Source of the DNA: Leeuwenhoekiella aestuarii
Lineage (GTDB): Bacteria > Bacteroidota > Bacteroidia > Flavobacteriales > Flavobacteriaceae
Direction of reading: 5' to 3'
NCBI RefSeq assembly: GCF_004104055.1
Contig: NZ_QOVJ01000001.1
Span: 62,001-126,000 of the forward strand
DNA: 64,000 nucleotides
Positions 28,023 to 36,471 of the stretch are shown one piece after another. How positions within the stretch are numbered: the first letter of the stretch is position 1; each line of letters starts with the position of its first letter. The notes beneath the pieces were generated by a model. That model worked only from the letters and a program-made list of their open reading frames with translations, was not told the DNA's origin and did no database searches. The position numbers and the translations under genes were made by a program.

Positions 28023-28513
28023 TAGTCTTTGAAGCTTACCGTTATAGTTCCTTTCTGGCTGTTGTCAAGCTTATAGAAACCGTTATGCTTGTTGATCATT
28101 TCAAGAGCCGATTCCTTGTCAACAAAGCTGCATTCGATATAATCTTCTACAACTGTTTTATCTTGGGTTTTGATTGTTTTACGTTTATGCTTAAAGGATT
28201 TAATTAACTTTCTCACCTCAATTGGTAAGGATTTAACCTCATCGACTGAAAGGCCCAGCACAATGGTTATATCTGAATTAACCCACTGATCTAATTTTTG
28301 GATCACGTCCTGGTGTGTAAAATTGAGCTTTTCAAATACTCCGTCCTTCAACTTTTGTACGTAATCTAAAATGTTATCTTTCGTTAACAGTCGGGATGCT
28401 TGCTCTTTAGCACTTCTTTTAGCATAACCGGCACGAATAGCAGCTTGAGTCTGGTTCAAATCGATTACATACTCTTCGCAAAACCTTTTTTGCCTTGGGG
28501 TTAACTTCTTCAT
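28022..28513 (-). CDS. phage terminase small subunit
   Basis: The 163 residues match terminase small subunits of the Terminase_2 type: LTPRQKRFCEEYVIDLNQTQ followed by AAIRAGYAKRSAKEQASRLL is the typical DNA-binding helix-turn-helix start, followed by an oligomerisation region. It would recognise the packaging start site and recruit TerL. It is between the MuF-type gene (3 bases) and terL (one-base overlap). Confidence 0.93.
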   Translation of the reverse strand: MKKLTPRQKRFCEEYVIDLNQTQAAIRAGYAKRSAKEQASRLLTKDNILDYVQKLKDGVFEKLNFTHQDVIQKLDQWVNSDITIVLGLSVDEVKSLPIEVRKLIKSFKHKRKTIKTQDKTVVEDYIECSFVDKESALEMINKHNGFYKLDNSQKGTITVSFKD

Positions 28514-28516
28514 TCT

Positions 28517-29536
28517 CTAAATGTTTAAATCAAAACCATTCTTTGAGGCTTTGAAATTATCTCTGATGAAATACGGTTGGCTCTTCCAGTTTTTAATCTG
28601 CTCTGAATTCTTATTCAAATAGTTTTGAGCCTTTGCCGGTATTCCCTTTACTAAATGCCGTTGATCAATATTCCCCCCGGCTAAATAGCTTTTAAATTTT
28701 TCTCTTGGTAGTACAATTGAGTTTGATACACATTTGCACGACACGTGAAACCCTGTGAACTTGAAATCCTTTGAATAAGCTCCTACAAGAAAATCACAAA
28801 TATCCCTCACCACGTGGGCCGCGCTTAGTTCTATTCTTTGACCCATTACAAACGGCATCGTTTTACGTCTTTCAAAGTCGTTAGTCCTGTATGCTATGTT
28901 TACTTCATTACGGCTAATCCTCAATGCGTTCTTATAACTGGAACGGTACACGCCCTGCCCCGGATTGTAATTCTTTGCTGGTGTACTCAACACCAGTTTC
29001 CCTTCTTCATTTCTCAACCTCCTGAATCTTCGCTCTGGCTCCTTCAGGTACTTCTTTAAATCCGTTGCCATATCTGCAGCGCTGCGTCCGTTTACTATTC
29101 CGCTTTCCAGTAACAGGTTAACAGCTTCCCTCGTTCCCTTGGTAACGCTAACTACTCGATCGCTCAGAAATGAACCACCAGCTTTTCTTTTGATGAATGA
29201 CTTAGCGGCTCCGGCATTACTGGCAAGCATTGTTTCTACTTGCTCAGAAGGCACACCCATATCTTTGATGTAGTCCTTAATGAAATCATCTGAACAGGCG
29301 TTAGATAAAGAGAAACTGGTTTCAATCTGTTCTTGAACCAGCCTCTCCAAATCATCATTAAACCTAATCAACGCATTATCAAAGGCTCGTTTTCGAGTAT
29401 CGGTCATCCTGCCATTATAATTTCTAAATATTGTACCAAACTCCCGGGTGTATTCTGCATACAGTCTATCTAAATGCCATTCCTGCGCACCTATCAAACT
29501 GAATAGTTTTCTTTCACAGGGATTTGGCTTACTCAT
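28517..29536 (-). CDS. phage head morphogenesis (MuF/SPP1 gp7-like) protein
   Basis: The 339 residues match the minor head protein family that binds portal inside the procapsid. The C-terminal block YKNALRISRNEVNIAYRTNDFERRK and the Cys-rich HVSCKCVSNSIVLPREKF are typical of the Phage_Mu_F domain. No toxin domain is fused at the end. It overlaps the portal gene by 8 bases, as usual for this pair. Confidence 0.87.
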   Translation of the reverse strand: MSKPNPCERKLFSLIGAQEWHLDRLYAEYTREFGTIFRNYNGRMTDTRKRAFDNALIRFNDDLERLVQEQIETSFSLSNACSDDFIKDYIKDMGVPSEQVETMLASNAGAAKSFIKRKAGGSFLSDRVVSVTKGTREAVNLLLESGIVNGRSAADMATDLKKYLKEPERRFRRLRNEEGKLVLSTPAKNYNPGQGVYRSSYKNALRISRNEVNIAYRTNDFERRKTMPFVMGQRIELSAAHVVRDICDFLVGAYSKDFKFTGFHVSCKCVSNSIVLPREKFKSYLAGGNIDQRHLVKGIPAKAQNYLNKNSEQIKNWKSQPYFIRDNFKASKNGFDLNI

Positions 29537-30872
29537 CCTCTAGGATTAAAGAGCGTGAAGATCTTTGCGCATTTTCTTTCTGGATCTGCTCAATTTCTGT
29601 TTTTGCATCTTTGGTATATGGACTTCTTGAAATTAAAGTCTCTTGGCTGTTTACTGGATAACCTCCACTAGCATCCACTAAAGCTTTGATTTCTTCCGCT
29701 ATATCTCTAGGGATTGAAAGGTTGAATTCAATATCAAATTCTAAGTTATCTTCATCTATATCTAAGCCGTTTTTAACAACACTGATAATTCTCTCTATAA
29801 CTGTTCGGTATTGTCCTTGTTTTGACTTCGCTTTGTTTATGGCATCCTGAAGCATTAATTCAAGAGCCCGGCCAGATATTGTTCCGATTCCCTTTACGTT
29901 GTCAAAACTTAGATCAGGAGTTTGTGAAATATTGAAAATGAATTCTTTCAAATAGTCCATTTCTAATTTGATTGATTCAACACCGGTGTCACGCTGTAAA
30001 AATTCTGCTTCTGCCTCAACGATTTGCCCGTTCTTCTCAGCTATTCCTAGAAGTATAGATTTACCATCGTCTGAAATATCAATCAACCCCTCGTCTTTAC
30101 CTTCTTTATTTTTGATAGTTGAGCCTTTGAGTTTTAGAATAGGAAAGGCGAAGTAGTTGTTTGAGCCGGCTAATTTGCTGATAAGCATTTCTACGCGATC
30201 AATTAATTCTTTAGTGTCATACCATTCTGGCTGTGGCTGCTCGTGAAAAACAACCGGGATAACTCCAAAATCGTGGGTGTCACTACCTAAATATTTTAAA
30301 TCTGAAGAACCCGGTCCGCTGTACTTATGAATATACTCATCTGTGAATATCCAAAGGTGACTAACCTCATCTATTACAAACTCCCAATAAAAAGCTACTA
30401 AGTCTCCGTAAACATCATACTCAGGAGTATATTTTCCGTTGTCGGAATTGTACATTCTGGCTTTAATATCTTTATCTGGCCCCACTTCGGAAAATATAAA
30501 TACTGCCATTGTCTCAGACATAACCACTTTAGCAAATTCAAGAAGCTTATTATTCAGCCTGTTCTTTTTAATAGCCTGCAGAATCCTTTGTCCGTTTTCG
30601 TTGTCTGGATCATTCGCTGTTATACTTACCGGCTCAGCTAATAAAAAACTTGCGGCTGTTTCTACAATCTTTTTTTGTAGGTTGATAACAAGTCGCTCAG
30701 CTTCGATAGTCTTTAGATTGTTCTGGTAGTTCTCGCGGTAACCTACCTGCAGTTTCCTAATTTTACGGTCTCCCCGGTATTCTTTGACATAAGGCATCAC
30801 ATCTCTAGAGTTAGCTTCTAGGAATTTAATAACTTGTTCTTTACTGGTGTGATCTATTTGATTTGTCTCCAT
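29529..30872 (-). CDS. phage portal protein (SPP1 gp6-like)
   Basis: The 447-residue protein would form the dodecameric DNA entry ring of the capsid. Features of the SPP1 gp6 family include YRGDRKIRKLQVGYRENYQN near the N-terminus, FLLAEPVSITA, PVVFHEQPQPEW and the helical stem LKEFIFNISQTPDLSFDN. The length is normal. It lies before MuF and both terminase genes in transcription order. Confidence 0.92.
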   Translation of the reverse strand: METNQIDHTSKEQVIKFLEANSRDVMPYVKEYRGDRKIRKLQVGYRENYQNNLKTIEAERLVINLQKKIVETAASFLLAEPVSITANDPDNENGQRILQAIKKNRLNNKLLEFAKVVMSETMAVFIFSEVGPDKDIKARMYNSDNGKYTPEYDVYGDLVAFYWEFVIDEVSHLWIFTDEYIHKYSGPGSSDLKYLGSDTHDFGVIPVVFHEQPQPEWYDTKELIDRVEMLISKLAGSNNYFAFPILKLKGSTIKNKEGKDEGLIDISDDGKSILLGIAEKNGQIVEAEAEFLQRDTGVESIKLEMDYLKEFIFNISQTPDLSFDNVKGIGTISGRALELMLQDAINKAKSKQGQYRTVIERIISVVKNGLDIDEDNLEFDIEFNLSIPRDIAEEIKALVDASGGYPVNSQETLISRSPYTKDAKTEIEQIQKENAQRSSRSLILEDE

Positions 30873-30878
30873 AGTTTT

Positions 30879-31724
30879 TTACTTTAAACGTTCTTGACGG
30901 TCCTTTGCGGCTTGAGCCCTTTTCTGTTCTCTAGATCCAAATTCTTTAAGCCTTTGTTTATAGATTATATCTTGCTCAATTGCAGATTTGATTGAGTGCG
31001 GTTTTAAATTGTATTGTCCGTCGTTAGCGTGAAAGAAATACTCTGCTATAGAATTCACATTCATAGTACCTCTGTATCCAACTGCTTCCAGTTCGGCTTG
31101 TAATTCTTTGAAACCGTCCATAAATTTATTGGCTGCATCGTAAATTTTGTTTTCTTGATCTGTCGCCAGATAAACCTTGCAATGCTGCTCAATAAATTTC
31201 GCCTCCGTTTCTTCAGTTATCATAAAACTCCCGCCGACATAGTCAATCATTTCCAGTTTAAGAAATGGCGTGTTGTCATTAAAACCTCTGTAATAATTCC
31301 GGAAAGAAATTACATTTTGAACATCGTCCTTAAATTTTTGAAATATTTCATTGCTACCTTTTATTAGGTTTGCTTTAATAAGGCTTGAGGTTATACCAGC
31401 CTTTTTGATTTGAGATTCCATATTTCTCAAATACTTTTGCTCCATATTTCTCAAGCCCCCTTTTTTAATCTCTTGAAAAACCTTACCTGAGAAAGATCCC
31501 ATCTCAAGAGCCTCATATCCCGTTAGCATATTTACTAACAGAGGTTTTATTCTTTTCAGGTCTTTACGAATGTTTTCAACACCCTTGTTATCCTGATGAA
31601 TTAATTTTTTTGCCTTCATACTTCTGTTTTTAACAGGGATATCTAAACCCCTTTGTTTAATTATTGATTTTAATTTTGCTGATAATCTGCTCAACGTTTT
31701 TGTATTCTGTAAATAAGCGCTCAA
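30879..31724 (-). CDS. hypothetical phage protein before portal
   Basis: The 281 residues are Lys-rich, with predicted helices in the first half and a mixed region with a Tyr/Phe-rich block (NYYRGFNDNTPFLKLEMIDYVGGSF). I do not recognise a family. It is not a convincing major capsid protein. The annotated start overlaps the previous gene by 68 bases; Met36 at 31619 is a plausible later start. It ends 6 bases before portal, so a packaging or procapsid role is possible. Confidence 0.5.
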   Translation of the reverse strand: MSAYLQNTKTLSRLSAKLKSIIKQRGLDIPVKNRSMKAKKLIHQDNKGVENIRKDLKRIKPLLVNMLTGYEALEMGSFSGKVFQEIKKGGLRNMEQKYLRNMESQIKKAGITSSLIKANLIKGSNEIFQKFKDDVQNVISFRNYYRGFNDNTPFLKLEMIDYVGGSFMITEETEAKFIEQHCKVYLATDQENKIYDAANKFMDGFKELQAELEAVGYRGTMNVNSIAEYFFHANDGQYNLKPHSIKSAIEQDIIYKQRLKEFGSREQKRAQAAKDRQERLK

Positions 31725-32475
31725 GGCTTATTTCTTTACAGGCAACCACTACTTTATTAGATGGCTTGCCGTCTTTCTTTAATTCATACAAGGCCTTCTC
31801 AATTTTATTTAAGGCTGCTTTTTGGCGTTTTACTAATCGTCGTTCAGCCATTTCTTTGACCTTATTTTTGATATTAATATCCTTTGGCATTATCCCGTAT
31901 TCATCAAGAAAATCATAGAGATATAAGCGACCAGGCTCAATGGAATTAGTTTCAATAAATTGAGCATGTGCTTCTCTAAGACCATTAAGTATTAAATCCA
32001 TTTTTTGGTCTTCGGTGAGTTCGTCCGTTTTGCAAGAGTTGTCTTTAAAAAGTGGGATATTGTTATCGTGACGAATCTTCAAGAGCCATTTCTTGTACTG
32101 ATCTAAAACCTTCGATACATATTCCGCATTAAAGAGTTGGAAATGTTTCACGCGCTCTCCATAAACTCCATATCGCTCTAGCTTAAATGCGTAGTCGATT
32201 TCCTCAATAGACAAGCTTTTAAAACGTGCTAATATCATTTCTTTTATATCCTGCTTATTGATATTGCTTATAGGATCTTTGAGTCCTATGAGATTTGCTG
32301 CTTTTACAAACACCATTGCTAAATTGGGTCCTATCTGATCCGGTGGTATATTTTTGATTTTATCAAATTCAACCACATTCCGAGCAAAAGCAATCTCTGT
32401 TAAATTACCAGCCTTCGCTATTCTGTCTGATAGTTTGTGCTGACTGACGGTTAATTGTTGGCTCTGCGCTTCCAT
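31657..32475 (-). CDS. phage replication-associated protein (helicase-loader position)
   Basis: The 272-residue helical protein follows the winged-helix replication protein, the usual position for a helicase loader, but no AAA+ motifs are visible, so this is a guess from position. The N-terminal part reads AGNLTEIAFARNVVEF; a charged C-terminal coiled coil follows. The start overlaps the previous gene by 71 bases and there is no good alternative Met nearby, so the overlap is probably real. Confidence 0.5.
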   Translation of the reverse strand: MEAQSQQLTVSQHKLSDRIAKAGNLTEIAFARNVVEFDKIKNIPPDQIGPNLAMVFVKAANLIGLKDPISNINKQDIKEMILARFKSLSIEEIDYAFKLERYGVYGERVKHFQLFNAEYVSKVLDQYKKWLLKIRHDNNIPLFKDNSCKTDELTEDQKMDLILNGLREAHAQFIETNSIEPGRLYLYDFLDEYGIMPKDINIKNKVKEMAERRLVKRQKAALNKIEKALYELKKDGKPSNKVVVACKEISLERLFTEYKNVEQIISKIKINN

Positions 32476-33247
32476 GTCGTTTATTATTTAAGGGCTGATT
32501 AGCTTGCGCTACTAGTGTTGATATTTTTTTTCTAAGTGTTTTTGTTGAAAGAATATTAGTTTTCCAAAATTCCCCGGCTGGTGAGTTGAGAAATTTATAC
32601 GCCATGGTAACTTGGTCTTTATTTACCTCATCTCTCTGAAACATCAACCTAATCGGATCTACATAATTTTTATATGTAGCTTTTCGCTGATCCTTTGTTG
32701 TGGAATTTTTTTCTTCTAAATTTTTAATGAATAATTGCTGAAAAGATTTAGCTATCTGAAAATATTTTTTTTCTGAATCCTCGACGTCTGAAATGTTAAT
32801 TTCAGATAGAAGATTATTTCTTATATTCTTAATTTCTTTATCTTCTTTACTTCTTATAGTGTTGTTGGGTTGCGTGTTATTTTGATGTTGTTCACGTGTT
32901 GGGTTGCGTGTTGGTTTGGTTGTTGATTCTTCTTCGTTCGGTTGGTAATCGTCATATTTTACAAGGGTTACCACCGTAAATTTGTTTGTTGAGTAGGTTG
33001 TTATTTCGCCTGTTGATTTGAGTTTGCTTATAGCTGTTCTGAATTGTTGCTTAGAAATGCCTATTTTTTTAGGAGTTTCTGAGGTTCCTGTAATGCATTG
33101 ACCTCTTTGAATTGGGTACTTCTTATACTCTGTGTATTCCCAGTTTGCAGTTAGAAGCAGGTGCATAAATGTTAATCTAACTGGCACATCATTATACCAT
33201 TCCCACTCTAAAAGCTTCCTGTGCATCTTTATCCATCCTATCGCCAT
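32405..33247 (-). CDS. phage replication initiator-like protein (winged helix)
   Basis: The 280 residues start with a phage O/DnaD-type winged helix: AIGWIKMHRKLLEWEWYNDV, an RGQC segment, and KIGISKQQFRTAISKLKSTG followed by YSTNKFTVVTLVKYDDYQ. A Lys/Asn/Thr-rich linker and a C-terminal helical domain follow. Such proteins bind the phage origin and recruit the host replisome. It lies 5 bases after the RhuM-like regulator. Confidence 0.75.
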   Translation of the reverse strand: MAIGWIKMHRKLLEWEWYNDVPVRLTFMHLLLTANWEYTEYKKYPIQRGQCITGTSETPKKIGISKQQFRTAISKLKSTGEITTYSTNKFTVVTLVKYDDYQPNEEESTTKPTRNPTREQHQNNTQPNNTIRSKEDKEIKNIRNNLLSEINISDVEDSEKKYFQIAKSFQQLFIKNLEEKNSTTKDQRKATYKNYVDPIRLMFQRDEVNKDQVTMAYKFLNSPAGEFWKTNILSTKTLRKKISTLVAQANQPLNNKRHGSAEPTINRQSAQTIRQNSEGW

Positions 33248-33252
33248 ACTAT

Positions 33253-33696
33253 TTACCTATAAAGATCTTTGATGTCTGATTTGCTTGAGTAGTGACTTAG
33301 CTCAAGCTCAAGAATTTCCTTTGCGCTCTGTATTCTTGTGATTTTTTCTGAGAGTAACTGTATTGCGTAAGACTGAAGTTTTATAGCTACATCACTTCTA
33401 AGTCTAAAACCTATTGCAACAACTTCATTAAGAGTGAACAATTCCTGAACCCTCACTTTACCATCTTTAGCAATATGGCGAGATTTCGCCGGGTTGATTA
33501 GCCCGTCTTGTTTAAGATTTCTAATGTTATCCGCTAAAGTCTTTCTAGGTACTTGATATAATTCACTCATCTGACTCCTACTTGCGAAACGCTTAGTGCT
33601 GTCAACAATTCCAAAATCTTTGAATATTGACAATTCGCTATCTTTAAAATGAGTAGCGCAAATAGATTTGTCGCCATGTGCTTTAATATTGCTCAT
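33253..33696 (-). CDS. DNA-binding regulator with RhuM-like C-terminus
   Basis: The 147 residues show a winged-helix-like block (RSQMSELYQVPRKTLADNIR) and then FTLNEVVAIGFRLRSDVAIK, which resembles the RhuM/phage regulatory pattern N-I-GYRV-S-A--F. A role as antirepressor or replication regulator is possible. It lies 3 bases after the MerR-type gene and 5 before the replication gene. Confidence 0.6.
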   Translation of the reverse strand: MSNIKAHGDKSICATHFKDSELSIFKDFGIVDSTKRFASRSQMSELYQVPRKTLADNIRNLKQDGLINPAKSRHIAKDGKVRVQELFTLNEVVAIGFRLRSDVAIKLQSYAIQLLSEKITRIQSAKEILELELSHYSSKSDIKDLYR

Positions 33697-33699
33697 GAC

Positions 33700-33978
33700 C
33701 TACTTGTTAAGTTTGATTAATGTTTGAAGAAGTTCACTTCGTTTATAATACCTGCGATTAGAAATACCATAGGCTGTGACTATTCCTTTATTAGTCCAAG
33801 TCCAAAGGGTTGAAGAGTTTATTTTTAAAAATTTACAAGCCTCATCCCGAGTAAGAAGCTCTTCCGGTTCATTAGGAATAGATAATGCCTGCTTAATGTG
33901 ATCAATCAGTTTTTCATCCCGATGATTTAAAACCTCGAGTAACTGATCAGTTGTGAGAAGATTTACTGTTCCTGACAT
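33700..33978 (-). CDS. helix-turn-helix (MerR/excisionase-like) protein
   Basis: The 92 residues contain an HTH_17 domain (LLTRDEACKFLKINSSTLWT followed by a Lys-rich wing and RYYKRSELLQ) of the kind found in excisionases and recombination directionality factors. It would bend DNA at the attachment site or act as regulator. It is 70 bases downstream of a tandem repeat array at 34048-34081, which could be its target. Confidence 0.75.
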   Translation of the reverse strand: MSGTVNLLTTDQLLEVLNHRDEKLIDHIKQALSIPNEPEELLTRDEACKFLKINSSTLWTWTNKGIVTAYGISNRRYYKRSELLQTLIKLNK

Positions 33979-34047
33979 TGCGCTTAGATGTTTAATTTCT
34001 ATAGCGCAAATTTGAGGGTGTCAAGAATATAATTTAGAAACGTTATC

Positions 34048-34081
34048 GTGCTGAAATGTGCTGAAAACGTGTTGAAATGTG
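34048..34081 (+). repeat. iteron-like tandem repeats GTGyTGAAA
   Basis: GTG starts at 34048, 34058, 34069 and 34079, giving repeats GTGCTGAAAT, GTGCTGAAAAC and GTGTTGAAAT plus a partial copy. The period of 10-11 bp puts them on one face of the helix. It could be a phage origin or a binding array for the neighbouring helix-turn-helix proteins. Confidence 0.6.
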
Positions 34082-34084
34082 TTT

Positions 34085-34870
34085 TTAGACTATTTCATTT
34101 TTAATACGCTCGTATAGGCTTTGGATTTTATTACCACTACCGCTATGTCTAGAATCTATTCTATCAATAGAAATATTATAAAGCTCTGTATTGACCAGCT
34201 CAACAAACCTCGTGTTTGAACATAATATCTGATTTGGCTTATCCTCTTTCATGATCCAATAAATCCTACTGTAATTTGCGAGTTTGCTCTTTTTATCCTT
34301 ATGAATTTCGTGTAGTTCTTTGAAAATCCAGTAGGCCTTATCATCTAAAAAAACATCCTTATGAGGATTTTCAACGTATGATGCATTTCGCCTTATGAAT
34401 TTTAGATATTCATTTGCTATAAAAGTCACCTTTGCGTCAATATTTGCCTTTCCTGCTGATTTTTTGTGTAGCTCAAGAAGTGCTTCAATTCTAGGAGTTA
34501 GCACCTCTTTCCGGTAATGCTCATTTTCTTTTTGAGTATTATTGAGTTTGCTATCTTTAAAATGGTTTTTATATAGTTTGTGGAAGTCCGCTGTTGTTTC
34601 GGCTAGTCTAGTCTGATTCTTTAAAATATATTTTTCCTTTTTGACTACGTCAAATCTTTCACCTTTTTGATTTATGTAGTAGATCTGTCCGTCTGACTCA
34701 AACTTCTCCGGCTCTGGATTTTCGGTATAAAAAGTATCATAGAACCCCTCTCCTTTTTCATTATAATACAACTCACCACAGTATTTATCTTCAATAGGAA
34801 TGCTTAAAAACTGCTTTAAAGCACCCCTATCCATTACTTTTTTACTTAGATCATTCCAAATATCTGACAT
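34085..34870 (-). CDS. hypothetical protein after the repressor
   Basis: The 261 residues contain an acidic N-terminal part with many Tyr residues (YYNEKGEGFYDTFYTENPEP) and a Lys-rich helical C-terminal part (about 100-240). No family is recognised. It follows the repressor gene by 10 bases, so it is expressed with it and may be a lysogenic-state gene such as superinfection exclusion; this is inference from position. Confidence 0.5.
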   Translation of the reverse strand: MSDIWNDLSKKVMDRGALKQFLSIPIEDKYCGELYYNEKGEGFYDTFYTENPEPEKFESDGQIYYINQKGERFDVVKKEKYILKNQTRLAETTADFHKLYKNHFKDSKLNNTQKENEHYRKEVLTPRIEALLELHKKSAGKANIDAKVTFIANEYLKFIRRNASYVENPHKDVFLDDKAYWIFKELHEIHKDKKSKLANYSRIYWIMKEDKPNQILCSNTRFVELVNTELYNISIDRIDSRHSGSGNKIQSLYERIKNEIV

Positions 34871-34880
34871 ACTATCTCAA

Positions 34881-35189
34881 TTATTGGTTAACAAGCTTAT
34901 TGAGTTCCTCCAGATCCTTTAAGGAATTAATCCGGTACACTTTGCCCTGAAACTCTACGAACCCGTTTAGAACTCCCTCAGCACCCCCTACCGGCTTTGT
35001 AGAATGGAATAGCTGACGAATATCAACATCTAATACCTCAGCGATTTGTTGTAGCAAATTTGGGCGGGGGAAAGATTCACCATTTACAATATTATAAATT
35101 GAGACTGGACTAACCTCTAAAGCTTTTGCTAGATCACGGGCGTTTATAGATTGCTCGTTTAATAATTCTTTAATTCTTAATATCTGCAT
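34881..35189 (-). CDS. XRE-family repressor
   Basis: The 102 residues carry an XRE/Cro helix-turn-helix at about 3-60 (SINARDLAKALEVSPVSIYN and FPRPNLLQQIAEVLDVD) and a short C-terminal part for dimerisation. It is divergent from the rightward operon that starts at 35314. The 124-bp gap holds candidate operator sites. It is the likely switch regulator of the element. Confidence 0.85.
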   Translation of the reverse strand: MQILRIKELLNEQSINARDLAKALEVSPVSIYNIVNGESFPRPNLLQQIAEVLDVDIRQLFHSTKPVGGAEGVLNGFVEFQGKVYRINSLKDLEELNKLVNQ

Positions 35190-35313
35190 CGTTTTTTATT
35201 GTTTAGCACAAATGTATATTAATTAATTAAAACTTTACAAAATATTTGTTATTTATAAAGTATTGCTTTACGTTTGTCTCAATAATATTAAGTATCACTT
35301 TACACTTATAACT
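35190..35313. promoter_or_regulatory. divergent control region of the element
   Basis: AT-rich gap between the leftward repressor gene and the rightward operon. Two copies of AAGTATyrCTTTAC lie at 35258-35271 and 35290-35303, starts 32 bp apart (three helical turns). Each copy has an inner palindrome, AAAG-tattg-CTTT in the first and AAGT-atc-ACTT in the second. They lie close to the rightward start, as expected of repressor operators. Confidence 0.6.
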
Positions 35314-35994
35314 ATGAAAACGATTTTTAAATTCGAGAATGCAACCGTAAGCCACATTATTCACAAAGAAATGGAGACGCTTTTAAAACTTCAAGAGGAA
35401 ACAGATTATATGCTTAAAGCCTATGAAAAATATTCTTCCAAACCTAAAAAGCAGCAATTAGTTAAGTTGAATGTTCCAGAAGGACTGGCTATCGATCTTA
35501 TATACGGTGCGTTGATTCTGTTTGAAAAAGAAACTTTTATTGATGTATCTATGCTTGAATTCTTAGAAAAAACCTTTGACACATTTTCATCTAAAATATA
35601 TAACACGGATGAGCCAAAACAGGTAATTGATAATATGTATGATAGCGTATTTCAAAGCCTTCCAGACTTAAAAGAGAACAAACCACATTACCTCAATCAA
35701 TTCTACGAAGCTTGCGCATACCTTCATAAATTGAGCGATATCACATATTTTCTAACTGGTGACTTTAATTTCAATATCCCGTACGACTTATTAATTGTGC
35801 TCTCAGACATAGAAGCCTCTACTATTCTTTTAAATCATTTGAGCACCCCTAAGTCTTATAGCACGGAGTTTGATAAAACTTTTTATAAATGGACTGAAAT
35901 ACTAGAAGAAGAAACAAAAGGCGAAGTTATTCAAAAGCGATTTAAGGAAGAGCTAAACGCCCACGTTGAAAAACTGATGCCGGCTGCAGTATGA
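35314..35994 (+). CDS. hypothetical protein, first gene of the right-end operon
   Basis: The 226 residues are acidic and largely helical; no family is recognised. I chose the ATG at 35314 (MKTIFKFENATVSH) because the longer frame would run over the operator repeats. The gene is transcribed away from the repressor and overlaps the next by 4 bases (ATGA). As an early rightward operon it could encode anti-repression, excision or defence functions, but nothing in the sequence decides this. Confidence 0.55.
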   Translation: MKTIFKFENATVSHIIHKEMETLLKLQEETDYMLKAYEKYSSKPKKQQLVKLNVPEGLAIDLIYGALILFEKETFIDVSMLEFLEKTFDTFSSKIYNTDEPKQVIDNMYDSVFQSLPDLKENKPHYLNQFYEACAYLHKLSDITYFLTGDFNFNIPYDLLIVLSDIEASTILLNHLSTPKSYSTEFDKTFYKWTEILEEETKGEVIQKRFKEELNAHVEKLMPAAV

Positions 35995-36206
35995 AAAGTG
36001 TAAATATTATTATACTGAATGTAATAGAAAATACGCGTAAAGAATTCTTTAGTAAATTTGGCAAAGATCCGGAAGAGGAAAAAAAGCTTTTTATAAATTG
36101 GTACGTCCAAAACAATGAAGCTCCGCTCCGGGTCCTTATTAATGATTTATCAGATTACTATCTGCATATTTCAGAGCGTCAAATTTTACGATATCTAAAT
36201 GAATAG
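35991..36206 (+). CDS. small hypothetical protein, 71 residues
   Basis: The product begins MKSVNIIILNVIENTRKEFF and ends DYYLHISERQILRYLNE. It is charged and helical with no family I recognise. It overlaps both the previous gene (4 bases) and the next (8 bases), so the three are translationally coupled. Confidence 0.5.
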   Translation: MKSVNIIILNVIENTRKEFFSKFGKDPEEEKKLFINWYVQNNEAPLRVLINDLSDYYLHISERQILRYLNE

Positions 36207-36387
36207 AGACAAGAACTTTGTAAAAAAGCGTATCAAAAGAATAGGCCTGTTTTTTGAAATTAAAAAGGCTCAAGGATTAACTTCAAAGGTTGCCATTATT
36301 GAAATAGCTCAAGCTTTAAGTGTATCCCGTAGCGTAGTAGTTAAGGACCTGGGGAAATACAATAAAAGTCTGAAAAATGAAGAGTAG
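36199..36387 (+). CDS. small helix-turn-helix protein, 62 residues
   Basis: The product contains AIIEIAQALSVSRSVVVKDL near residues 34-53, a helix-turn-helix-like pattern, after a Lys-rich N-terminus. It may bind DNA and control the right-end operon or the nearby arm-type sites, which begin 10 bases after its stop. Confidence 0.55.
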   Translation: MNRDKNFVKKRIKRIGLFFEIKKAQGLTSKVAIIEIAQALSVSRSVVVKDLGKYNKSLKNEE

Positions 36388-36396
36388 ATCAATTTA

Positions 36397-36414
36397 CCGT
36401 ACATAAACCGTACA
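36397..36414 (+). repeat. CCGTACA pair, right-arm site
   Basis: CCGTACA at 36397-36403 and 36408-36414, with the same 11-bp spacing and orientation as the left-arm pair. The core repeat lies 58 bp away. The asymmetry of the arms (140 bp left, 57 bp right) resembles that of known phage attachment sites. Confidence 0.65.
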
Positions 36415-36426
36415 GTTTTAAAAATA

Positions 36427-36467
36427 AAAAACCGTAACACCTTAATTATATACGTGTTACGGTTTTT
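36427..36467. terminator. 14-bp perfect hairpin at the right end
   Basis: AAAAACCGTAACAC at 36427-36440 pairs perfectly with GTGTTACGGTTTTT at 36454-36467. A-tracts and T-tracts are on both sides, so it works in either direction. It would end the rightward operon and also the leftward tRNA-Arg transcript, replacing the terminator displaced to 16009-16035. Confidence 0.75.
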
Positions 36468-36471
36468 ACAT

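Noticed and set aside
30879-31724. 281-residue protein as major capsid protein
   Set aside because: Lys-rich helical N-terminal half, position before portal and no capsid-like motif; structure prediction would be needed.
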